This document shows, piece by piece, positions 6,822 to 13,553 of a stretch of DNA of 13,918 nucleotides; positions within the stretch are counted from its first letter, which is position 1, and every line of letters begins with the position of its first letter. The position numbers and the translations under genes were made by a program. The DNA is from JACOXB01 sp036517755 (GTDB taxonomy: Bacteria; Patescibacteriota; Minisyncoccia; UBA6257; Colwellbacteraceae), in contig DATDUH010000017.1 in assembly GCA_036517755.1 (NCBI GenBank), positions 1-13,918 on the forward strand. Reading direction: 5' to 3'. The notes beneath the pieces are model-generated. The model saw only the letters and a list, made by a program, of their open reading frames with translations, had not been told where the DNA came from and ran no database searches.

Positions 6822-8064
6822 ACCGAAGGGCTTCGAGGGCAATTGTTTTGTCTGACCAGGGAATTTGTTTACCGTCGGCCACTCGGAGGTAGGGCTCGCT
6901 CCCCTTACCGGTGATAATAACCGTGTCTCCGGGTTTTGCTATTCCGATGGCTTTAAAAATAGCTTGTTTACGATTAAGAACTTCCGAAACATCAGGAACA
7001 GTAACCCCGGCCTTAATCTCGGCAATGATTTGGGCCGGATCTTCATCAAAAGGATCTTCGTCAGTCAAGATAATCTCTTTGCAGTAGCGGCTGGCGATCT
7101 CGCCGAGCTTGGGCCGCTTCCATTTATCCCGACCGCCGCCGGCTGAACCCAAAACGCAGATGAGGCCCCCTTTTCTGTTTTTCTCGGTAAGGGTCTGATA
7201 AACCAGTTCGAGTGAATCCGGGGTGTGAGCATAATCAACTACCACCGCGAAGGGTTCACGCTGCACGAATTCCATCCTCCCCGGCACACCGGGGAAGTGC
7301 TCGATCGCCTCTTTAATAATCTCTTGGCCGATTCCTAGAGTTCCGGCGACTGAAGCGGCCGCGGCTAAATTCTCTTTATTAAACTCGCCGGGCAGTAAGT
7401 TAAAAACCTTGTTTGAAAAATTCGGTAAATCGGTTTTGGAATAAATAATTGGCCGGCGTTCTTTAAAGGCATTCCGGAAATACTCCGATTGTTCGTCGTC
7501 GCCATTAATAAAAATGGATGCACCCCGGCGGCTCGCGTATTTCAAAAACCTAAACTTGGCTCGCCGGTAAGCCTCAAATGAGCCGTGAGCCTCAATGTGT
7601 TCAGGAGAGAGGTTGGTAATAACCGCCTGCCGCCACTTGATAAAACGGTGGCGGAAAAGAACAATCCCCTGGGAAGTTACTTCAAGGACAGCATATCGGC
7701 ATTTTTTTCTAACCGCTTCTCTTAAAAATGATTGGATAAAAAATCGGCCTGGCTGAGTGTTGCCGAAAGTATTAATTTTCGAGTCGCGAGCAAGCTTAAC
7801 CCGGATCGAAGAAAGAAGAGCGGTCCGATAGCCGGCTTGTTCTAAAATGGCGTCCAGTAGTTCGATGGTGGTAGTTTTGCCCTTGGTGCCGGTAACGCCG
7901 ATCACTTTTATTCGCCACGAAGGAAAGAAATAAATAATTTCGGCGATTAGACCAAGGGTAAAATGATAGGCGTAGGGCGCAAAGCGTAGCCGATACATCC
8001 ATCGGAATAAGGGGAATTTCTTAAAACCCTCGAGGATTGAATTAAAAAAACTCCAGGAAGACAC
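6817..8064 (-). CDS. Mur ligase, MurE-like, lacking the N-terminal UDP-binding domain
   Basis: 415 residues against about 490 for MurE. The central ATPase domain is intact: P-loop GTKGKTTT (59-66), NTQPGRF (101-107, substrate loop), NLSPEH (151-156) and Lys170 in the YRRAK context where MurE carries a carbamylated lysine. The C-terminal domain has VDYAHTPDS (276-284), GSAGGGRDKWKRP (306-318) and GKGSEPY (386-392; GKGHE in MurE). The DNPR motif that recognises meso-diaminopimelate in E. coli MurE is replaced by EDPF (336-339), so amino-acid specificity is open. Only about 50 residues precede the P-loop, including a hydrophobic stretch (32-48), instead of the usual domain of roughly 90-100. The start is GTG (8062-8064), four bases past the ruvA stop, without a Shine-Dalgarno sequence. 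It could be a peptidoglycan-precursor ligase or a Mur-like ligase of other specificity. Confidence 0.85.
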   Translation of the reverse strand: MSSWSFFNSILEGFKKFPLFRWMYRLRFAPYAYHFTLGLIAEIIYFFPSWRIKVIGVTGTKGKTTTIELLDAILEQAGYRTALLSSIRVKLARDSKINTFGNTQPGRFFIQSFLREAVRKKCRYAVLEVTSQGIVLFRHRFIKWRQAVITNLSPEHIEAHGSFEAYRRAKFRFLKYASRRGASIFINGDDEQSEYFRNAFKERRPIIYSKTDLPNFSNKVFNLLPGEFNKENLAAAASVAGTLGIGQEIIKEAIEHFPGVPGRMEFVQREPFAVVVDYAHTPDSLELVYQTLTEKNRKGGLICVLGSAGGGRDKWKRPKLGEIASRYCKEIILTDEDPFDEDPAQIIAEIKAGVTVPDVSEVLNRKQAIFKAIGIAKPGDTVIITGKGSEPYLRVADGKQIPWSDKTIALEALRL

Positions 8065-8068
8065 GAAA

Positions 8069-8641
8069 TTATCTTTTTATTTTTTTCAGGGCGTCCCGCA
8101 TTCGATCCTGAATTTTATCGAGTCCCGGGTCAATCTCTTTAATGGCTGTCTGGGCTTGCCGCTTCGAATAACCAAGGCCAACCAAAGCTTCCAGAATATC
8201 AATGTCTTTTTCGAGCATTTCAACCATTCCGCCTTCGGTCGGTCGAACCTTATCTTTGAGCTCAACAATAATACGTTCGGCTGTCCTCCGGCCAATGCCC
8301 GAAGAACGTTCAAGTAATCCAGCCTCGCCTTTAGCGATCGCCCCCAGGAGCTGTTCTGTCGGCGCCGTGCCCAAAATAGCAACGGCTGATTTTGGCCCCA
8401 CGCCCGAGACCGAAATCAAGGCTTCGAAAAGCTGCAGTTCGGCCTCGGTTAAAAATCCGTAAAGATCAGCCCCGCCCTCCCGCAGGTGGAGAAAAGTAAA
8501 AACCTTAACCATCTCACCCGCTTGGGGCAAGCCGCCGGCTTCAACCAGGGGAATCGCCACCTTAAATTCGAAGCCGCTCGCTTCAATAATAATGAACCGG
8601 CCGGTTCGCTCTTTCAGGATTCCTGAGATGCTGTGGATCAC
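8069..8641 (-). CDS. ruvA: Holliday junction branch migration subunit RuvA
   Basis: 190 residues, usual RuvA length. Domain I is the OB-fold (1-63, ending in the family's YGF at 61-63), domain II carries two helix-hairpin-helix motifs (LISVSGVGPKSAVAIL at about 75-90 and RSSGIGRRTAERIIVEL at about 112-128) that contact the DNA backbone, and domain III (about 145-190, EALVGLGYSKRQAQTAI) is the RuvB-binding UBA-like domain. RuvA tetramers hold the four-way junction while RuvB drives branch migration; ruvB and ruvC are not in this window. The GTG start (8639-8641) gives the typical MI..I.G N-terminus; the purines GAGG directly abut the GTG, too close for a normal ribosome site. First gene of the minus-strand run that continues to the tRNA. 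Confidence 0.97.
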   Translation of the reverse strand: MIHSISGILKERTGRFIIIEASGFEFKVAIPLVEAGGLPQAGEMVKVFTFLHLREGGADLYGFLTEAELQLFEALISVSGVGPKSAVAILGTAPTEQLLGAIAKGEAGLLERSSGIGRRTAERIIVELKDKVRPTEGGMVEMLEKDIDILEALVGLGYSKRQAQTAIKEIDPGLDKIQDRMRDALKKIKR

Positions 8642-8648
8642 CTCATTT

Positions 8649-8677
8649 ATTATAAGCGGCTGCTTGACTCAATTAAA
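8649..8677 (-). promoter_or_regulatory. Putative promoter for the ruvA operon
   Basis: On the minus strand a perfect -10 TATAAT (8654-8649) lies 17 bases after TTTAAT (8677-8672), a partial -35 match. Transcription would start about seven bases past the -10 box, at or next to the GTG of ruvA (8641), giving a leaderless mRNA. It is interleaved with the opposing promoter for the DksA-like gene. Confidence 0.5.
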
Positions 8678-8691
8678 CCGGGTGGGATAAT
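8664..8691 (+). promoter_or_regulatory. Putative sigma70-type promoter for the dksA-like/yifB operon
   Basis: TTGACT (8664-8669) and GATAAT (8686-8691) are separated by 16 bases, five of six matches to each consensus box. The expected start near 8698 leaves a leader of only about eight bases before the ATG at 8706, and no Shine-Dalgarno sequence is present there. The -35 box lies between the -10 and -35 boxes of the opposite ruvA promoter. Confidence 0.6.
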
Positions 8692-8705
8692 TGGAACGTT
8701 AAGCA

Positions 8706-9053
8706 ATGATTTCGGCGGCAGATCAGGAAAAATTGAAACAGCTGCTTTTAAGGGATAAGGCGCGCCTAGAAAAAGAAGTAAAAAGTCTTCGCTCCCGCGA
8801 GAGCCGGGACTTTGGCGAAGATACTACTTACGATGCTGGTGAGGAAGAATCAGACGAAAGCGAGGAGAGGGTTACTCATGAGGCTATCAGCGAAACCCTG
8901 AAACCCCGTCTCGATGATATAAATAAAGCGCTCCGAAAAATGGAGCAGGGTCAATATGGCCGCTGCGAAAAGTGCGGCAAGGAAATAGCCCTAGAATTAC
9001 TCGAGGTGGCGCCAGAGTCAAAACTCTGCCGCGATTGCAAACTAAAAGAATGA
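8706..9053 (+). CDS. TraR/DksA-family C4 zinc-finger protein
   Basis: 115 residues. Residues 1-80 are highly charged and predicted to be helical (a coiled-coil hairpin with an acidic middle, GEEESDESEE, 45-54), then a four-cysteine zinc finger: CEKCG (Cys87, Cys90) and CRDC (Cys108, Cys111). This is the layout of short DksA/TraR-like or YteA-like proteins, which act in the secondary channel of RNA polymerase to adjust transcription; a DksA-type role is inferred from the family. The ATG at 8706 is the first start after the promoter; there is no ribosome-binding site. The last codon and stop overlap the ATG of the yifB-like gene (ATGA, 9050-9053), so the two proteins are probably made together. 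Confidence 0.9.
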   Translation: MISAADQEKLKQLLLRDKARLEKEVKSLRSRESRDFGEDTTYDAGEEESDESEERVTHEAISETLKPRLDDINKALRKMEQGQYGRCEKCGKEIALELLEVAPESKLCRDCKLKE

Positions 9054-10573
9054 CCAAATCGCTCGCTCGGGTCTACTCGGCCGAGCTCGAGGGGATTGAA
9101 GCCAGATTGATTGAGGTCGAGGTCGACTTAAATGTCGGCCTTCATAGTTTTAATATCGTCGGCCTGGCTGACAAAGCCCTTTCGGAATCGAAAGAAAGGG
9201 TCAGCTCGGCCCTAAAAAATACCGGCTTTAAACCGCCGACTAAGGAAAACCGGAAAATCACCGTAAATCTTGCGCCGGCTGATGTGAAAAAGACCGGTTC
9301 TCAATACGATCTGGCTATCGCCGTTGGTTATCTCCAGGCTACCGACCAGATCGGAGAATTTGACGCGGAAGATAAGATTTTTATCGGCGAACTAGCCTTA
9401 AACGGCTCGGTCAGACCGGTTCCCGGCGCCTTGAACACCGCTATTTTGAGCCGGAGGACTGGGAAACAATATCTTTTCCTACCAGTAGAAAATGCTAAAG
9501 AGGCAAGTTTAATCGGTGAGGTCAATATTGTGCCGATCGCAACGCTCGCTGAACTTGTTAACCACTTGGCTCGACTGGCCATTATCGAACCCCACCCCAG
9601 AACTGAATTCAAGCCGGTCGAGAATCATGAACTCGATGTCAGCGAAATTCGGGGTCAGGATTTTGCCAAACGCGCCCTAGTGGTTGCGGCTGCCGGCGGC
9701 CACAATATCTTAATGAGCGGGCCGCCGGGCACTGGCAAGACAATGCTGGCTCGAGCGCTCGTCTCACTCCTCCCGCCCCTCACTTTGGCCGAAGCCATTG
9801 AGGTTTCCCAAGTTTGGAGCGCCCGGGGTCTTTTAAAAGGAAACTATGTCGAGCGTCGGCCTTTCCGAACACCGCACCAAACCGCCTCGCCAGTTTCGAT
9901 TATCGGCGGCGGCCCCAACCCCCAGCCCGGCGAAATTAGCTTAGCCCACCGAGGGGTACTTTTTCTAGATGAACTGCCGGAATTCCGCCGCGATTTGCTC
10001 GAGGCCTTACGTCAACCCTTGGAATCGGGTGAAATTATGGTTTCTCGAGCCAAGAGCAATCTCACTTTCCCTTCGCGTTTTATTATGGTCGCGGCCATGA
10101 ATCCTTGTCCCTGCGGTTTTTGGGGCGATAACGAAAAGGAGTGCCGCTGTAGCGCTTACGAGGTTTTTCGTTATCAGAAAAAGATTTCCGGCCCCTTGCT
10201 TGATCGAATTGATATTCAAATCAATGTGCCGCGAATCAAGTTCGAAAGTCTCCAGGGCCCAAAGGAAGATGGTGGCCGCTTAAAGGAGGCGGTTTTACGA
10301 GCTCGGGAAAACCAGAAAGAGCGCTTCAAAAAAGCCGGCGTTGATAAACTGGTGAACGCCGAACTTGAGACTAAAGAATGCGATCGGTTAATCGAGCTCT
10401 CGAGTAAGGCGAACGACTTGCTGAAAAATATTTTCAACCAATCACTTCTTTCCGCTCGCGGTTATTATCGATTGCTGAAAACGGCAAGAACAATTGCCGA
10501 CCTCGAAGGCAGTGAGATCGTGGAGTCGCCTCATGTTTCTGAAGCATTCCAGCTAAGAGTGAGGGAGGAATAA
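9050..10573 (+). CDS. YifB/ComM-family Mg-chelatase-like AAA+ ATPase
   Basis: 507 residues from the ATG at 9050, normal family length. Residues 1-170 form the N-terminal ChlI-type domain with the family's opening pattern (LARVYSAELEGIEARLIEVEVD split across 5-26, then GLHSFNIVGLADKA and NLAPADVKK). The AAA+ core has Walker A GPPGTGKT (224-231), Walker B VLFLDELPEF (303-312), the family's cysteine-rich NPCPCG (351-356) with a following CRC, and the LLDRIDI arginine (Arg386). The C-terminal part is the Mg-chelatase C domain. ComM of this family is a bidirectional branch-migration helicase in natural transformation; that role here is inference. An open frame extends upstream to 8972, but that part lies inside the zinc-finger gene and lacks family similarity, so the ATG at the four-base overlap is chosen. 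Confidence 0.95.
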   Translation: MTKSLARVYSAELEGIEARLIEVEVDLNVGLHSFNIVGLADKALSESKERVSSALKNTGFKPPTKENRKITVNLAPADVKKTGSQYDLAIAVGYLQATDQIGEFDAEDKIFIGELALNGSVRPVPGALNTAILSRRTGKQYLFLPVENAKEASLIGEVNIVPIATLAELVNHLARLAIIEPHPRTEFKPVENHELDVSEIRGQDFAKRALVVAAAGGHNILMSGPPGTGKTMLARALVSLLPPLTLAEAIEVSQVWSARGLLKGNYVERRPFRTPHQTASPVSIIGGGPNPQPGEISLAHRGVLFLDELPEFRRDLLEALRQPLESGEIMVSRAKSNLTFPSRFIMVAAMNPCPCGFWGDNEKECRCSAYEVFRYQKKISGPLLDRIDIQINVPRIKFESLQGPKEDGGRLKEAVLRARENQKERFKKAGVDKLVNAELETKECDRLIELSSKANDLLKNIFNQSLLSARGYYRLLKTARTIADLEGSEIVESPHVSEAFQLRVREE

Positions 10574-10581
10574 GGTGGAGC

Positions 10582-10743
10582 GCCCAGCAGCTTACTGCCT
10601 ACCGGAACCGGGCGTTCTTCGGCTCCAGCGGCCGAAGCCGCCCTTGGCCCTCGGCAGTAAAACCGAGCCCTCAAATAAATTGAGTGCTCGGACCAAGCTT
10701 TTACTGCCTCCGAGACATTCCGCACGGCAGCAAGCTGCTGGGC
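10582..10743. repeat. Structured non-coding element between convergent genes (long stem enclosing two hairpins)
   Basis: Arms 10582-10599 (GCCCAGCAGCTTACTGCC) and 10726-10743 pair over 18 bases with one mismatch. Inside, 10611-10642 folds as GGCG/CGCC plus CTTCGGC/GCCGAAG around a 7-nt loop. Another compound hairpin at 10653-10708 has a perfect 10-bp stem (GGCAGTAAAA with TTTTACTGCC), a 7-nt bulge, and a 12-bp stem with one mismatch (CCGAGCCCTCAA with TTGAGTGCTCGG) capped by ATAAA. The motif TTACTGCC occurs at 10592-10599 and 10701-10708 and both copies can pair with 10653-10660, so alternative folds are possible. It lies eight bases after the yifB-like stop and ends one base before the M23 stop codon. 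On the plus strand the outer stem is followed by TTTATTT. It may be a bidirectional terminator, a non-coding RNA or a MITE-like element. Confidence 0.6.
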
Positions 10744-10744
10744 T

Positions 10745-11809
10745 TTATTTGGCAAATGGGTTGGCGGCGCCGGAAACGCCGAAGTGGACATGACAGCCGG
10801 TTCGGCCCTGAACCTGGCCGGTACGGCCGACTTTGGCGATGACGCTCCCTTGAGCCACTGCTTCGCCAACATCAACTAGATTTCCCGAATTGTGGGAGTA
10901 AAGGGTTTCAGTGCCGTTCGGATGTTCGATTCTGACTAGTCCCCCCAGGCCGCCGTTCCAGGAGGTCGGACTGCCGACGGCGCTCACCGTGCCTGAGGCC
11001 GCGGCGTAGATCGGCGAGCTGCAAGAGGTTGAAATATCAACGGCGTTTTCGCCGTGGAGTACGCCCCAGTTCCAGCCGCCCGAAACAGGCCGGCCAAAAT
11101 AGCCGCTCGTCTCAGGTAGATTCGATTTTCGAGATCCGCCCGACCCAAGAACATCCCTGCCCGCGCCAGAGGCGCCCGCCGGCTTGCCATTAGGGACAAT
11201 CACGGTTTCGTCAACTTCCAACGCCCCATTATGAAAAGTAGCGATTTCGTCCTCGGGGATGCCATAAAGGGCGGCGATGGATTCGAGACTTTCGCCACTT
11301 TTCACTTTATGGAGCACGCCCGAAACCGGCAAAATCACGACTTCTTGGCCTGGCTGAATCAAGCCAGAACTTTTCAAACTGTTAACCCAGATGATGGTAT
11401 TCACCGAAATGCCGAATTTGGCGGCAATGGTCGAGATTGAATCTCCCTCCTCAACTTCATAAGTGAGAAGGCCATCGCGAAGCGGCGAGACATTACTTGA
11501 CGGGCTGACTGAGTTTAAGAGAGAAGCTTTATCAACTAAAACAAAACCCAGGAATTCGTCTTCCGGGTCATCCATGACGAGTTCCCCTAGAGGAGAGACA
11601 TCGCCGATAAGAGCCGCGCCATCAGCCTCGAGCGAATCCGTTTGGGTGAGATCGCCATCGAGAGGGAGTTCAGCCGTGCTTGCCTGCCTCAAATAAAAAA
11701 AATTGGCTCCGAAAAGACCGAGAACTAAAAAGACTGGGGGTAAAGGAATCGTCCCGACAAGCTTCAACCAAGTCCCCGACTTTTGTAGTATGGTACTAAT
11801 AACCATCAT
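10745..11809 (-). CDS. LysM-domain M23 metallopeptidase (membrane-anchored envelope hydrolase)
   Basis: 354 residues. An N-terminal hydrophobic anchor (about 15-40) is followed by an acidic Ser-rich linker (45-110), two LysM peptidoglycan-binding repeats (about 115-162, YEVEEGDSISTIAAKFGI, and about 166-206, HKVKSGESLESIAALYGI), a Gly/Ser-rich linker (210-235) and a C-terminal M23 domain (237-354). Zinc and catalytic residues are visible: His252 and Asp258 (LHGENAVDIS, a spaced variant of the usual HxxxD), His306 (YSH) and the HxH pair His340/His342 (GCHVHFGV). The protein should face outside the cytoplasmic membrane and cut peptide cross-links in peptidoglycan or act as a division-type activator. 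Start: two adjacent ATGs (11809 and 11806). The outer one directly abuts the ATG of the divergent helicase gene. No Shine-Dalgarno sequence. Confidence 0.93.
   Translation of the reverse strand: MMVISTILQKSGTWLKLVGTIPLPPVFLVLGLFGANFFYLRQASTAELPLDGDLTQTDSLEADGAALIGDVSPLGELVMDDPEDEFLGFVLVDKASLLNSVSPSSNVSPLRDGLLTYEVEEGDSISTIAAKFGISVNTIIWVNSLKSSGLIQPGQEVVILPVSGVLHKVKSGESLESIAALYGIPEDEIATFHNGALEVDETVIVPNGKPAGASGAGRDVLGSGGSRKSNLPETSGYFGRPVSGGWNWGVLHGENAVDISTSCSSPIYAAASGTVSAVGSPTSWNGGLGGLVRIEHPNGTETLYSHNSGNLVDVGEAVAQGSVIAKVGRTGQVQGRTGCHVHFGVSGAANPFAK
11763..11791 (+). promoter_or_regulatory. Possible promoter for the UvrD-like gene, inside the M23 5' end
   Basis: TTCAAC (11763-11768) and TAGTAT (11786-11791) are separated by 17 bases; matches are three and four of six. 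Transcription would start near 11798. This lies within the coding part of the divergent M23 gene because no intergenic space exists. Weak, by eye only. Confidence 0.25.
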
Positions 11810-13549
11810 ATGTTAGAGGAGGGTCGGGAGAATAATCAAGTGGACGAAAAAAGGCGCCTAAATAGCGGGCAATATGAGGCAGTTCGACACGGCGAGGGCC
11901 CACTCGTAATCGTCGCCGGCGCTGGTTCGGGCAAGACGAGAACCCTAACCGAACGGTTAGTTCACCTAGTTCGAAGGGGCGTGCCGCCGGGGCGAATTGT
12001 GGCCATTACTTTTACTAATAAGGCGGCGAATGAAATGAAGCATAGACTTCAGGCTGAAGGCCCTTTTGTTGGTACTTTTCATTCTTTCGGCGCGAAAATC
12101 CTCCGAGAGGAAGCCAAGCATTTTGGTCGAACGAAAAATTTTGTCATTTTTAACGACAGCGACTCGGAGCGTCTGATGAAAAATATTCTGAACTCCTCGG
12201 GGATTGGACCGTCGAGAGCCCGTTGGGAAATTTCGCGATTGAAAAATAACTTGCTCGAAAAAGAGGAATTAGAAGAAAAAGCCGGCTGGATCCTTGACGA
12301 CTACGAGGCTGGACTCGAACGCCAGAACGCTTTTGATTTTGACGATTTGATTGAAAAGCCAGTCAGGCTTTTTCAAAAAGAAGCGACTGCCCTTCGGAAA
12401 CATCAAAAGCGCTACGACTACATCCTGGTTGACGAATATCAGGATATTAATATGGCTCAGTACTTCCTTTTAAAACAACTTTGCCAGGGCCACCGCAATC
12501 TGAATGTGGTTGGCGACGACGAGCAGGCGATTTACGGCTGGCGCTGGTCGGATTTTCGGAACTTCCTTAATTTCGAGCGCGACTGGCCCGAAGCCAAAGT
12601 GATCACTTTGGGTGAGAACTACCGCTCAACCGGCGTCATTGTTGAGGCTGCCGCGGCTCTAATCGAGAATAACGAATTTCGGCGGCCGAAAAAACTTTGG
12701 ACGAACAACGACCGGGGTGAATTAATTAAAGTGATTAATACCGGGGGGGCTGAAGAAGAGGCTAGAAGAGTGGTGGCTGAAATTATGAGCCGAGGCCGGG
12801 TAGAATCGGCGGTCCTCTATCGAACCAATGCTCAATCCCGGGCTCTTGAGCAGGAACTTAATTTTAACTTTGTTCCTTACGAAATCTTCGGCGGGGTTAA
12901 GTTTTACGAAAGAAAAGAGATTAAAGACATTCTGGCTGGTTTAAGGTATGCCCTAAATCCAAAAGATGAAATCAGCCGGGAGCGCCTGGAAAAAACTTTT
13001 ACGAAAAAAGTCGCTACCGAACTTGTCGGCCAACTGCCACGGCTAGCTAAAGAGCTCAAATTACTCGAATTGATCGGCTTTATCTTAAAAACAGCCAATT
13101 ATACAGCCTATCTTGAGGCTAAATTCAGGAATGCTCTTGAGCGGCAAGAAAACGTGGCTGAACTTATAAACTTTGCCGCTGGTTTTCGAACGCTCACCGA
13201 GTTTATTGAACGGGTTTCGCTGCTCCAGCCACTCGATAGGGCTCGGACCGTGAACGACAGGCCAATTAAACTAATGACCATCCACCTGGCAAAAGGCCTG
13301 GAATTTGAGAATGTTTATGTCGTTGGCGTGACTGAGGGGCTTTTGCCCCACCAGCGTTCGCTTGGCTCTGAAGAAGAACTCGAGGAGGAAAGACGCTTGA
13401 TGTATGTGGCGATGACAAGAGCCAAACAAAAACTTATTTTAAGTTTTCACGGTTTAGCTTCGCGCTTTCTTCACGAGTTGCCGCCGGAGCTCGTTGAATT
13501 TACGCCGGCTGAAAGTCTTGATTTCGTCGAAGACTTCTTCCTCGACTAA
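11810..13549 (+). CDS. UvrD/Rep-family superfamily 1 DNA helicase, short form
   Basis: 579 residues, shorter than the 670-730 typical of UvrD, Rep or PcrA. All SF1A motifs are present: Q motif LNSGQYEAV (17-25), I GAGSGKT (37-43), Ia ITFTNKAANEM (66-76), II VDEYQD (207-212), III GDDEQAIYGWRWSD (235-248), IV ENYRST (269-274), V MTIHLAKGLEFENV (489-502) and VI EERRLMYVAMTRAK (526-539). The interval between motifs IV and V (about 215 residues) is reduced, so the 2B domain is small, and the C-terminal tail after motif VI is brief. It translocates 3'-5' on single-stranded DNA in repair or restart (family knowledge). Start: ATG 11810 back to back with the M23 ATG, or GTG at 11840, which has a GGGAG ribosome site nine bases upstream and trims a non-conserved 10-residue tail. 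The gene is followed four bases later by rsmA. Confidence 0.93.
   Translation: MLEEGRENNQVDEKRRLNSGQYEAVRHGEGPLVIVAGAGSGKTRTLTERLVHLVRRGVPPGRIVAITFTNKAANEMKHRLQAEGPFVGTFHSFGAKILREEAKHFGRTKNFVIFNDSDSERLMKNILNSSGIGPSRARWEISRLKNNLLEKEELEEKAGWILDDYEAGLERQNAFDFDDLIEKPVRLFQKEATALRKHQKRYDYILVDEYQDINMAQYFLLKQLCQGHRNLNVVGDDEQAIYGWRWSDFRNFLNFERDWPEAKVITLGENYRSTGVIVEAAAALIENNEFRRPKKLWTNNDRGELIKVINTGGAEEEARRVVAEIMSRGRVESAVLYRTNAQSRALEQELNFNFVPYEIFGGVKFYERKEIKDILAGLRYALNPKDEISRERLEKTFTKKVATELVGQLPRLAKELKLLELIGFILKTANYTAYLEAKFRNALERQENVAELINFAAGFRTLTEFIERVSLLQPLDRARTVNDRPIKLMTIHLAKGLEFENVYVVGVTEGLLPHQRSLGSEEELEEERRLMYVAMTRAKQKLILSFHGLASRFLHELPPELVEFTPAESLDFVEDFFLD
11812..11839 (-). promoter_or_regulatory. 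Possible promoter for the M23 peptidase gene, inside the helicase 5' end
   Basis: On the minus strand TTGATT (11839-11834) and TCTAAC (11817-11812) are 16 bases apart, four or more matches each. The start point would fall at about the second ATG of the M23 gene, giving a leaderless mRNA. Weak evidence; the region is coding on the other strand if the helicase starts at 11810. Confidence 0.22.
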
Positions 13550-13553
13550 AAAT

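Noticed and set aside
8972..9049. A 26-codon N-terminal extension of the YifB/ComM-like protein
   Set aside because: It lies in another frame of the zinc-finger gene, lacks family similarity, and the ATG at 9050 gives the usual N-terminus and an ATGA coupling overlap.
10582..10743. Bacterial SRP RNA
   Set aside because: The conserved GGAAGGAAGCAGC-type loop was looked for on both strands and is absent.
10531..10875. Open frames on both strands across the gap at 10574-10744
   Set aside because: They overlap the ends of the yifB-like and M23 genes in wrong frames and follow hairpin arms; the region is better explained as a folded non-coding segment.
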